DNA of 7,400 nucleotides, taken from the NCBI GenBank assembly GCA_022360535.1, contig JAKSCP010000068.1, positions 1 to 7,400 on the forward strand. Direction: 5' to 3'. A program made the translations under genes and the position numbers. Below are positions 1 through 5,889 of this stretch, piece after piece (within the stretch, counting starts at the first letter, position 1; each line of letters starts with the position of its first letter). The stretch is from Pseudomonadales bacterium. Lineage in GTDB: Bacteria > Pseudomonadota > Gammaproteobacteria > Pseudomonadales > Pseudohongiellaceae. The notes beneath the pieces were generated by a model. It worked only from the letters and a program-made list of their open reading frames with translations. It ran no database searches and was not told the DNA's origin.

Positions 1-854
1 AGTTCTTCATCATCTAGCTCATCGTCATCTGTTTCTTCATCTTCCAACTCGTCGTCTTCGAGCTCCACGTCATCTTCAATTTCTTCCTCGAAATCTTCAT
101 CCAGATCTTCTTCGTCCAGGTCTTCTTCATCCAAGCCTTCCAACCCACCCCCGTCATCGAACTCATCATCTTCAATTTCGCCGCCTTCTGGCTCGTCTTC
201 AAAATCCTCCTCTGACTCGTCCTGTATTTCTTCCTCAAACTCATCTTCAAGTTCCAGTCCATCTTCCTGAAGCAGAAACAGTTCGTCATCAAATTCCTCT
301 TCAAGCTCTCCTCGCTCTTCCTCAAGCTCGTCAATAATCTCATCATCCACCAGCAACTCATCTTCTTCAGCCTCTGGTTCCAGTGGACTTACGTCGATCT
401 CTATCTCCTCAAACTGTTCTTCCCGGAACAGTAGCTGCTCTTCCTGCAAAACTTCCTCGTCCTCCTCTTGCAGCAGCTCTAACTCTTCTCGAAATACTGG
501 CTCTATTAACTCGTTTTCCTGCTCGCCCTCTGAATCCTCTGATTCCTCTGGTTGCAGTAAGTCCGGCTCAGCCTCATCACTTTCCTGCAAGGCCTCCAGT
601 TCGTTGAGTAACTCAATCTCTAACTCTGGTTCAGGCTCAGGTTCTGGCTCGAAGTTGTCTGGAATGTCAGGTTCCTCCCCATTAATCAACGTCACCAGTT
701 CCAATGTAACCTGGTACTCATCGAACAGGTCGTCATCTAACTCCTGTGCATAAACAACAGGCCAAGCCATCGCAAAAAGCACGGCGAAAGACACCAGTAC
801 GCTTCGACAAAGCCAGAAACAATACCAGAAACAACAAGAGAAGAGCCTGTTCAT
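1..854 (-). CDS. Highly acidic secreted protein, 3' end outside window
   Basis: The reading frame starts at an ATG at 852-854 and stays open to base 1, giving 284 codons without a stop, so the C-terminus is missing. Residues 1-36 form a long Sec signal peptide: two Arg, a hydrophobic run rich in Phe, Trp and Cys, and a likely cleavage after Val-Val-Tyr-Ala before Gln37. The visible mature part is dominated by Glu, Asp and Leu. It starts with a Glu-Pro run (about residues 70-79), continues with Leu/Gln/Glu segments, and ends in Asp-Glu clusters such as a tandem LDEED. No cysteine and almost no basic residue is seen after the signal. The start overlaps the kinase stop as ATGA and has a perfect AGGAGG seven bases upstream, so translation is probably coupled to the kinase. 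I do not recognise a family. An exported, cation-binding or kinase-accessory role is inference. The bias makes the other frames look open, but only this one has a signal peptide and ribosome-binding site. Confidence 0.85.
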   Translation of the reverse strand, partial: MNRLFSCCFWYCFWLCRSVLVSFAVLFAMAWPVVYAQELDDDLFDEYQVTLELVTLINGEEPDIPDNFEPEPEPEPELEIELLNELEALQESDEAEPDLLQPEESEDSEGEQENELIEPVFREELELLQEEDEEVLQEEQLLFREEQFEEIEIDVSPLEPEAEEDELLVDDEIIDELEEERGELEEEFDDELFLLQEDGLELEDEFEEEIQDESEEDFEDEPEGGEIEDDEFDDGGGLEGLDEEDLDEEDLDEDFEEEIEDDVELEDDELEDEETDDDELDDEE

Positions 855-2410
855 GCAGCGCCCTCCTGTCTATTTTTCGGAAACTCACATTCGAAACATG
901 CTCCGCCATATGCGCTATCGATAACACGTGCTGTAGCGCCGTGTAATTCAAGAATGCGACGACAGATCGCCAGACCCAAGCCGTAACCACCTGTTTCACG
1001 GTTGCGGCTGTCATCTATTCGATAAAAAGCGGTGAATACTTTTTCCTTCTCTTTCTCAGGTACGCCGGGGCCATCATCTTCTACACGAATCAAACTTGTT
1101 TGTTCATCTTGCTGGAGGGAAATGTGTACTTTGGACGAGGCATGTTTGCATGCGTTGCTGATTAGATTTTGCAACAAGCGCACTATTGCTGATTCGTTTG
1201 CAATGAAGTCAGTTTGGTGGTCGGTGGTCATGGATACAGTGATCGTCGGATAGAGCTCGGCAAGCTTATCGACCACATTGGCAGCCAAGTCGCCAAGATT
1301 GACTGCTCGCTTCTCTAACTCTGGCGCCCTTACCAGCTTCTGGTGCTCAATCACTTCATCGATCAGATCTTCGAGTTCACTGATATCGCTGCCAATGTCT
1401 TCTGATTTGCGTAGCAAATCCGGAGCTGATACTTGCTTGATAGTTTCCAGCCGAAACCGAATTCGGGCGAGCGGGGTTCGTAGTTCATGGGACACGGCCT
1501 GCATGATCTCTCGCTGACTCTGCAGCAAGGATTCTATCTGCTGCGCCATCGTATCGATCTTGTCACCCAGCCTGGTGAGTTCGTCACGCCCCGACATCTC
1601 CACGCGGGCACTGAGATCACCGTGACCAAACGTTTCCAATGTGCTGCTAATCCGATGCAGACGACGATCCAATCGAAAAACCAACCAGGAAGAAACCAGC
1701 ACTACCACAAACAGCGAAACGGCGATCATGCCCAGCACTGTCTGCAGCGGCAACTCCTGAAATTGAGGAACTGGACCTAGTACAACAACCTGATCTTCCG
1801 ACAACGGTGCATAGACGCTAAAAGCATTCTGGTTGTCGCTGTCGTAATCGACGACAACCGAATTACGCGCCAAGCGGGATTGTTGTTGCGAGTCTAGAGG
1901 CGTATTGCCGAGGTTGTTGAGAGAGAGTTGATAGCTGGAAAACTGTTGTAAGTCACCAAGCCCACGTGGATCGTTTTGCCGATTTAGCTCAGCAACTACC
2001 AAGAGCACCTGACCCCGAAATTGCTGTTCGCCTAAACTAAAAACCTCTAAGCCTACGGTCTGCGTCTCGTCAAAGGGCAAAACCCAAAAAATACTGTCTC
2101 TTTGTGAGACTGATTGTCTGGGAAGGCCATCCCGAACAACTGACAGCAACAGGGGGTCTGCGATTGCTTCGCCCAACGGGGTGGTTGATAACTCGGCCCC
2201 GATTAGCTGCGCAACCAGGTCGTAATATTGCATTCGACTGGTTGGCGGTTGACGTAAAGCCGAATCCGCAATCAGTTGCATCGCGCCGGAAAGTGCGTTC
2301 GCTTGGTATTCTTCGAGGCGGCTATCCCTCGACACCGAATACAAGGTGAAACTCAAGATGGCAGCGAGCAATACCGATAGGCCTATTCCTATGTAGATTC
2401 GCGCTATCAC
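851..2410 (-). CDS. Sensor histidine kinase, RstB/PhoQ-like (HAMP-HisKA-HATPase_c)
   Basis: A 519-residue inner-membrane kinase that should autophosphorylate on His and pass the phosphate to a response regulator. Membrane segment 1 covers about residues 4-25, a periplasmic sensor about 27-222, membrane segment 2 about 224-246, and a HAMP linker about 247-298. The H-box SHELRTPL places the phosphoacceptor at His308. The N-box has Asn415 and Asn419. The G1 box is DDGPG at 445-449, an F-box lies around 458-466, and the G2 box GGYGLGL is at 474-480, so all catalytic motifs are intact. The start is GTG at 2410, with GAGGGA just upstream and an in-frame TAG 18 bases upstream, so no better start exists. 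The H-box and ATP domain resemble RstB-type kinases; the sensor domain is unrecognised. Such kinases usually follow their regulator gene, but only a non-coding divergent region lies upstream here. The stop overlaps the next gene's ATG. Confidence 0.93.
   Translation of the reverse strand: MIARIYIGIGLSVLLAAILSFTLYSVSRDSRLEEYQANALSGAMQLIADSALRQPPTSRMQYYDLVAQLIGAELSTTPLGEAIADPLLLSVVRDGLPRQSVSQRDSIFWVLPFDETQTVGLEVFSLGEQQFRGQVLLVVAELNRQNDPRGLGDLQQFSSYQLSLNNLGNTPLDSQQQSRLARNSVVVDYDSDNQNAFSVYAPLSEDQVVVLGPVPQFQELPLQTVLGMIAVSLFVVVLVSSWLVFRLDRRLHRISSTLETFGHGDLSARVEMSGRDELTRLGDKIDTMAQQIESLLQSQREIMQAVSHELRTPLARIRFRLETIKQVSAPDLLRKSEDIGSDISELEDLIDEVIEHQKLVRAPELEKRAVNLGDLAANVVDKLAELYPTITVSMTTDHQTDFIANESAIVRLLQNLISNACKHASSKVHISLQQDEQTSLIRVEDDGPGVPEKEKEKVFTAFYRIDDSRNRETGGYGLGLAICRRILELHGATARVIDSAYGGACFECEFPKNRQEGAA
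862..867 (-). promoter_or_regulatory. Shine-Dalgarno site of the acidic protein gene
   Basis: The minus strand reads AGGAGG, a perfect anti-16S match, seven bases before the ATG at 854 and inside the last codons of the kinase gene. It fixes the start of the acidic protein and suggests high, coupled translation. Confidence 0.8.
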
Positions 2411-2444
2411 GGCTCCCTCAACAAGCTAACGAGTGATTCAACAC

Positions 2445-2473
2445 ACTTTACACAAGACCTTGATTTAACTCAA
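2445..2473 (-). promoter_or_regulatory. Candidate sigma-70 promoter of the kinase operon
   Basis: On the minus strand TTGAGT (2473-2468) and TAAAGT (2450-2445) are separated by 17 bp, each matching the consensus at 4 of 6 bases. Transcription would start near 2438, giving a short leader before the GTG at 2410. It is placed by motif alone. Confidence 0.45.
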
Positions 2474-2474
2474 A

Positions 2475-2514
2475 AAGCCTAGCCTGCCGGAGCGCCCGGT
2501 AACCGGGAAGCCTA
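2475..2514. repeat. Palindrome CCCGGTAACCGGG between two AAGCCTA direct repeats
   Basis: CCCGGT at 2495-2500 and ACCGGG at 2502-2507 form a 13-bp palindrome with one central base. AAGCCTA occurs on the plus strand at 2475-2481 and again at 2508-2514, 33 bp apart (about three helical turns), on either side of the palindrome. The site lies just upstream of the kinase -35 and just before the TACAA array of the divergent gene. No T-tract follows, so a protein-binding site fits better than a terminator. The binding protein is unknown. Confidence 0.45.
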
Positions 2515-2565
2515 CAAAAACACTACAATTTACTTACAAAGCGTAAAAATGTGAGTTGGTAGAAT
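2512..2565 (+). promoter_or_regulatory. Tandem 11-bp operator and activated promoter of the beta-barrel gene
   Basis: TACAA occurs at 2513, 2524 and 2535, exactly 11 bp apart, so all three lie on one face of the helix. TAGAAT (2560-2565) matches the -10 consensus at 5 of 6 bases. The -35 position (2537-2542) falls inside the third unit and has no TTGACA-like sequence, as in promoters where an OmpR/PhoB-family regulator replaces the -35 contact. TACA direct repeats also resemble the RstA box as I recall it. The same layout recurs upstream of the DUF5666 gene. A further ATACAAAG at 2574-2581 lies near or after the predicted transcription start. The binding regulator is inferred. Confidence 0.6.
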
Positions 2566-2633
2566 AATTTTCCATACAAAGTGCGTAAGATTGAGCTTAG
2601 CGTCTGCTCCATTTTGCCGAACAACCCTCAAGA

Positions 2634-2657
2634 ATGAACCTATATCGTTGTTTATGA
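2634..2657 (+). other. Seven-codon upstream ORF overlapping the barrel start
   Basis: An ATG at 2634 opens a frame reading MNLYRCL and stopping at TGA 2655-2657, overlapping the barrel ATG at 2654 as ATGA. The barrel gene has no clear Shine-Dalgarno of its own, so re-initiation after this short ORF is possible. The upstream ORF also has only a weak ribosome-binding site, so chance occurrence remains likely. Confidence 0.25.
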
Positions 2658-3769
2658 AGATCAATTGCTGTCTCGTCGCTATTTTGTTATCTGGCTCAGG
2701 CCAGTTAGTAGCAGCTGAATTCGAACTCGGCTCCGGCCTCGGGTTCGATTCGAATCCTTACCGGCTAAACGATTCTCTCCCAGTCGATGAAGAAGGCTTT
2801 GTGAGCAGCGAAGCACGCTTGCGGCTTGGAGAGGGGCGGGGTGTTTCCGCAGATTTTCGTGTCATCAATGATAGTTACATAGACGATAGCAGAGGTGATC
2901 GAACGCTGATCATCAGCAATCTGAGCTGGGAGAATCAGTTTTCAGACAGCGAACATGAGATTCGACTCTCGTTGAACGATCGGCGACTGGATCGCACCTA
3001 CGTCAGCCGCCTCAGCGGCGACACCTACGCCGTAAGAAGCACACCGGCTGGCGACAGGTACAACTACGACCGGCAATCACTGCGGGCACAATTGGAATTT
3101 AATCTGGCAGGACGCAATCAGTTACTGCTGGACCTCGATGCCAGAACTCAAAACTATGAAGATTTCCCTACCCTGAGTTTGGTAAATCTGGATTATGACC
3201 AATGGTCTGCTGAAGTCACCTGGCGAAACTTTTGGACCAGCCGATTGCGAGTTGATTTTGTCGGTGAGATAAGCAATCGAGATTATGACAGTCGGGAATT
3301 AAGGTCTCTCGATGGAGCCATCATCCCGGGCTCGCGCAGCCGCTATGACTATACACGACTGGCGATCAATTCCCGCATTCGCACTGGCCCAAGAACCTAC
3401 CTCTATCTGAACATCAGTAACAACTTACGGCAGGACAATGGGCCAGGTTATTACGATACAGATGACCTCAGCGGCAGTGTCCGGCTAAGGCACCAAACAT
3501 CATTTGACGGCGTGCTGAACCTGAGCACTAATTACCGTGATCTGACCTATGATCGCAGTTCAAACACATTCGATCTTGAGACTGAGGTTGAAGCGCCAGA
3601 TTCAAGAGGTTGGCGCTGGTCATTCAGCTACGAACAACCGTTAGGCGAACGCTTTGGAGCAAACTGGTTCTGGTTCGCGGAAGCGGCATACTTTGATTAT
3701 GACTCAGGCCGCAGCATTTACATCTTCGAGCGTGAGACTTATCAAACTGGTTTGCGCATAGAACTGTAG
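2654..3769 (+). CDS. Outer-membrane beta-barrel protein
   Basis: I place the start at ATG 2654, giving 371 residues. The frame is open from a TTG at 2591, but only the ATG puts a normal Sec signal peptide at the N-terminus (about residues 1-21, cleavage after Val-Ala-Ala before Glu). Mature residues begin ELGSGLGFDSNPYRL, a first-strand pattern common in proteobacterial outer-membrane barrels. The rest is alternating hydrophobic and polar residues rich in Tyr, Trp, Phe, Arg and Asp, broken by Asp/Gly/Asn turns, with no cysteine after the signal. It ends on a beta strand (TGLRIEL) at the extreme C-terminus, as barrels do, although the last residue is Leu rather than Phe. The exact family and cargo cannot be named. 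It is divergent from the kinase operon and has its own operator array upstream, so regulation by a two-component system is plausible. No convincing plus-strand terminator follows. Confidence 0.8.
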   Translation: MKINCCLVAILLSGSGQLVAAEFELGSGLGFDSNPYRLNDSLPVDEEGFVSSEARLRLGEGRGVSADFRVINDSYIDDSRGDRTLIISNLSWENQFSDSEHEIRLSLNDRRLDRTYVSRLSGDTYAVRSTPAGDRYNYDRQSLRAQLEFNLAGRNQLLLDLDARTQNYEDFPTLSLVNLDYDQWSAEVTWRNFWTSRLRVDFVGEISNRDYDSRELRSLDGAIIPGSRSRYDYTRLAINSRIRTGPRTYLYLNISNNLRQDNGPGYYDTDDLSGSVRLRHQTSFDGVLNLSTNYRDLTYDRSSNTFDLETEVEAPDSRGWRWSFSYEQPLGERFGANWFWFAEAAYFDYDSGRSIYIFERETYQTGLRIEL

Positions 3770-3827
3770 ATCACGACCTTCCATCTTCATCATCCCCCTC
3801 AACGCTTTTTTACTTAACTGGGCCTGC

Positions 3828-3861
3828 GACACAAAAAAGCTCGCTGGCCGACCTTTGTGTC
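3828..3861. repeat. Inverted repeat interleaved with the terminator stem
   Basis: GACACAAA at 3828-3835 is perfectly complementary to TTTGTGTC at 3854-3861. Its arms alternate with those of the terminator stem (3839-3847 and 3864-3872), so the two helices are either mutually exclusive or form an H-type pseudoknot. Confidence 0.55.
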
Positions 3862-3872
3862 AACCAGCGAGC
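3833..3872 (-). terminator. Intrinsic terminator of the DUF5666 gene
   Basis: On the minus strand GCTCGCTGG (3872-3864), a 16-base loop and CCAGCGAGC (3847-3839) form a perfect 9-bp stem, followed directly by six T (3838-3833). It lies 39 bases after the DUF5666 stop codon. No T-tract follows on the plus strand, so it acts mainly on the minus-strand transcript. Confidence 0.8.
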
Positions 3873-3883
3873 AATCACCCGGA

Positions 3884-3903
3884 ACTACCGCATTTGCGGT
3901 AGT
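3884..3903. repeat. Perfect hairpin just after the DUF5666 stop
   Basis: ACTACCGCA (3884-3892) and TGCGGTAGT (3895-3903) form a perfect 9-bp stem with a two-base centre, seven bases beyond the stop codon at 3911-3913. No T-tract follows on the minus strand, so it may protect the 3' end or serve as a protein site rather than terminate. Confidence 0.6.
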
Positions 3904-3910
3904 GTATTGA

Positions 3911-5449
3911 TCAGAAGGAGTTATCTAACACTGTTGTTGGGCCGTCCGTTAGCTTAACTCCAGTGATGTCTCGGACGTCCTTGCTATCAGGCAACAAACT
4001 ACTGATATCCATCACATCATCCTCTGCCTCGGAACCAAACTCTACAACCAGTTCACCTTCAGCATCGCTGGTTACCGTGCCTGCATCAACTTCATCGGCA
4101 CCGAAGACAACTGCGAGTGAGTAGTTGGTGTCTGCTGTTAAACCTGTGAGTTCGATCAAAAAGAACTGAGATGATTCATCACCTTCTGTCTCATACTCCC
4201 ACTCGGCGATGCCACTGATACTTTCGTCATCGGAACTAAGCGGAAATTCAGCAAAGGTACCTTCTCCATCGCCCGATTCCTCGTCTGAATCTTCGTCTGA
4301 TTCCTCATCTGATTCCTCATTTGAATCCTCGTCACCTGATTCATCATCAGAGTCTTCATCCCCGGATTCTTCACCATCATCTCCACCTTCGGTGTCATCA
4401 TCATCGAAGTCCCCGCAATCGCTTTCTTCCTCGTCAGACTCTGAATCTTCGTCTGCGTCCGCGCTTTCATCCGAATCTTCACCAGAATCAGAATCGGTGT
4501 CTTCATCGGAATCTGAATCTTCGTCTTCCTCCCCTGGCGCCTCGCAGGCTTCATCAGACTCATCGTCCTCGACACCCTCTTCTTCCGAATCACCATCCTC
4601 GAACTCTTCGTCGTCATCATCTTCGACAGAGAAGTATTCATCGTCGGCATCACCGTCACCATCGATGTCCGCACCCACATAGAATGCAACCAGTGAAAGA
4701 TCTTCCTGAAGTTGTCCTTCAACCTCTACAAACGATCCTTCCTCTATTCCACCATCAATTTCGGTATTGTTGTCAGTGAAGATCTCGACCGTGCTGCCAC
4801 CCCGAATCTGCAGCGTAAAGCTGGAATCTGAAGCCCCAGTAATGTCTCCTTCCAACTCAATCAAGCCATACTCACGCTCACCAACGTGTACCCGATAGGC
4901 AGTGAACTGACCGTTGTCCACCGAACCGCTGACGTTGACCAGCTCACCGACACCCAACTCTGAAAGCGCGATGATTTCGTCATCCATCGCACCACGCCTG
5001 GAGATCTCGGAATTGCCATCAATTGCCACTGTAATTTCGAGTACTGTAATGCTTTGCTCATCACCTGATGAATCGACATCAGATACTGCGCCCTGCAAAC
5101 GAAACTGCTCGCCTTGCATGTCGAGAATTTCAACTTCATCGGCAACCAATCCTTCCTCGGCAAAGAAGCCAGCGATTTCCACGAAATCACCGACCATCAC
5201 GTTATCCAGGGCGATATCCTCACCCCCTTCTTCGATTTCGGTGTCATTGTTGATAATGACAGGGATCTCAGCGTCGTGGATTTTGACCGAGATAGAACCA
5301 TGGTTTTCCTCACTCACCTCCACTGCAGTGACTTCGCTTTCGAAGATTAACTCTCCCCCTTTCGCCAGCACCCCGTTGGCCTGACTCACAGCCAGAGCCA
5401 AAGCCGAGACGGTGGCGGTTAAATTTTTACTTATCGCTCGTGATTTCAT
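3911..5449 (-). CDS. Secreted DUF5666-repeat protein with long acidic tract
   Basis: I place the start at ATG 5449 (512 residues), which has AGAGG seven bases upstream; an ATG six codons earlier is in frame but lacks such a site. Residues 1-29 are a Sec signal peptide, with probable cleavage after Val-Leu-Ala. Three DUF5666-type small beta-barrel repeats follow at about 35-107, 116-190 and 195-260, each with the family pattern of a beta pair, a TEI or SEI turn, a VGD/VGE-FVEV-G strand and a closing A-x-x-V. Residues 261-271 (DIDGDGDADDE) resemble an EF-hand or thrombospondin-3 calcium loop. Residues 276-396 are almost only Asp, Glu, Ser and Gly, with Cys302 and Cys345. Residues about 397-512 form a beta-rich C-terminal domain. 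The function of DUF5666 proteins is unknown; periplasmic or surface calcium or metal binding is inference. The gene has a well-formed terminator and shares promoter architecture with the beta-barrel gene. Confidence 0.85.
   Translation of the reverse strand: MKSRAISKNLTATVSALALAVSQANGVLAKGGELIFESEVTAVEVSEENHGSISVKIHDAEIPVIINNDTEIEEGGEDIALDNVMVGDFVEIAGFFAEEGLVADEVEILDMQGEQFRLQGAVSDVDSSGDEQSITVLEITVAIDGNSEISRRGAMDDEIIALSELGVGELVNVSGSVDNGQFTAYRVHVGEREYGLIELEGDITGASDSSFTLQIRGGSTVEIFTDNNTEIDGGIEEGSFVEVEGQLQEDLSLVAFYVGADIDGDGDADDEYFSVEDDDDEEFEDGDSEEEGVEDDESDEACEAPGEEDEDSDSDEDTDSDSGEDSDESADADEDSESDEEESDCGDFDDDDTEGGDDGEESGDEDSDDESGDEDSNEESDEESDEDSDEESGDGEGTFAEFPLSSDDESISGIAEWEYETEGDESSQFFLIELTGLTADTNYSLAVVFGADEVDAGTVTSDAEGELVVEFGSEAEDDVMDISSLLPDSKDVRDITGVKLTDGPTTVLDNSF
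4262..4624 (-). repeat. D/E/S low-complexity tract inside the DUF5666 gene
   Basis: About 120 codons encode nearly pure Asp, Glu, Ser and Gly, with degenerate SDEDSD and SGDEDS units. GAT/GAC, GAA/GAG and TCT/TCA codons are mixed, so it is a protein-level rather than a simple DNA repeat. The bias opens false frames on both strands, including a Ser-rich one on the plus strand. Length variation between strains is likely. Confidence 0.8.
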
Positions 5450-5485
5450 GTACGTACCTCTACGCATGTGATTAACCCGAGCTAA

Positions 5486-5549
5486 ATTCTATTGAGCAAG
5501 ATTGGAATTTACTGTCTAGGGATTGTTCTGGAATTGTTAGGAATAAGTT
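5486..5549 (-). promoter_or_regulatory. Tandem 11-bp operator and activated promoter of the DUF5666 gene
   Basis: On the minus strand, 11-bp units begin at 5538 (AACAATTCCAG), 5527 (AACAATCCCTA) and 5516 (GACAGTAAATT), with a weaker unit at 5549 (AACTTATTCCT). Each main unit has ACA at its second base (5537, 5526, 5515). TAGAAT at 5491-5486 matches the -10 consensus at 5 of 6 bases. The -35 position (5514-5509) lies inside the last unit and has no consensus. The distance from the last ACA to the -10 is 24 bp, the same as at the barrel promoter. This fits activation by an OmpR/PhoB-family response regulator; which one is inferred. The leader would be about 30 bases. Confidence 0.6.
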
Positions 5550-5556
5550 GGGGGAC

Positions 5557-5586
5557 GCGCAATTTGCTGGCGATTCGTGCGCAATT
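5557..5586. repeat. GCGCAATT direct repeat, 22-bp period
   Basis: GCGCAATT occurs at 5557-5564 and 5579-5586, exactly 22 bp (two helical turns) apart, just upstream of the ACA operator array of the DUF5666 gene. It could be a second regulator site. With only two copies, chance is not excluded. Confidence 0.35.
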
Positions 5587-5703
5587 CAGTACGGAGGGCA
5601 AAGCATTGCTATTGTGCTGGCGCTAAATTTCAAACACTAAGTCCGAAATTTTCAGCAGTAGGAGTAAATAAAGGTGAGATTCGTGGCGGGGGGATGAAAA
5701 TTC

Positions 5704-5835
5704 TTGAACGCGGTAGATTGTCTGAAGGATCTTGAGAGAGCTGCTAGCCCATTTCAGAGAATTTCGACACAGGCTTATACAAAGACAATTGAGGAATATA
5801 GGAGGTGGCAAAAATTTGAAAGGGTCGAACTTTGA
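5704..5835 (+). CDS. Doubtful small ORF, 43 codons, possibly a gene remnant
   Basis: From a TTG at 5704 the plus strand encodes 43 residues, ending in a protein-like amphipathic stretch (FQRISTQAYTKTIEEYRRWQ) and stopping with TGA at 5833-5835. A G-rich run (GGGGGAT) lies about ten bases upstream and could serve as a ribosome site. An in-frame TGA just before the TTG closes the frame. A six-G run nearby could mark an old frameshift, which would make this the tail of a decayed gene. A terminator-like hairpin begins 28 bases downstream. I recognise no family, and the weak start keeps confidence low. Confidence 0.22.
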   Translation: MNAVDCLKDLERAASPFQRISTQAYTKTIEEYRRWQKFERVEL

Positions 5836-5863
5836 TTTAATCTATTTGTCAGAACAACTCGCA

Positions 5864-5889
5864 GGGCTCAACAGCTAGCCCTTCTTTTT
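5864..5889 (+). terminator. Weak plus-strand terminator
   Basis: GGGCT (5864-5868) and AGCCC (5877-5881) form a 5-bp stem with an 8-base loop, followed by TTCTTTTT. The T-tract lies on the plus side only, so it would end transcripts from the left. It overlaps the last codons of the convergent 139-aa gene. The short stem makes it uncertain. Confidence 0.35.

Larger units (their letters stand above)
5550..5867. other. Mostly empty intergenic stretch
   Basis: Apart from the GCGCAATT repeat, a doubtful 43-codon plus-strand ORF and a hairpin with a T-tract overlapping its right edge, I see no convincing gene here. A minus-strand open frame of about 62 codons has only a TTG start and no family-like sequence, and I take it as chance. 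No tRNA, insertion sequence or CRISPR is visible. A decayed gene on the plus strand is possible. Confidence 0.5.

Noticed and set aside
14..361. Minus-strand Met/Lys/Ser-rich open frame
   Set aside because: It is a frame shadow of the acidic secreted protein: GAT/GAA-rich codons read out of frame give ATG and AAG. It has no signal peptide or ribosome site.
383..607. Plus-strand Pro/Leu-rich open frame
   Set aside because: Antisense shadow of the acidic gene, which has a far better start and signal peptide.
2408..2475. Short minus-strand frame ending in a GTGA overlap with the kinase start, as a response regulator tail would
   Set aside because: The frame is only about 22 codons after a stop, has no usable start before its last few codons, and does not end like an OmpR-family regulator.
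4209..4682. Plus-strand Ser-rich protein that could look like a serine-repeat adhesin
   Set aside because: It is the antisense of the Asp/Glu/Ser tract of the DUF5666 gene, with no signal or ribosome site. Another Arg/His/Leu-rich frame on the same strand and a Met/Lys-rich one on the minus strand are likewise shadows.
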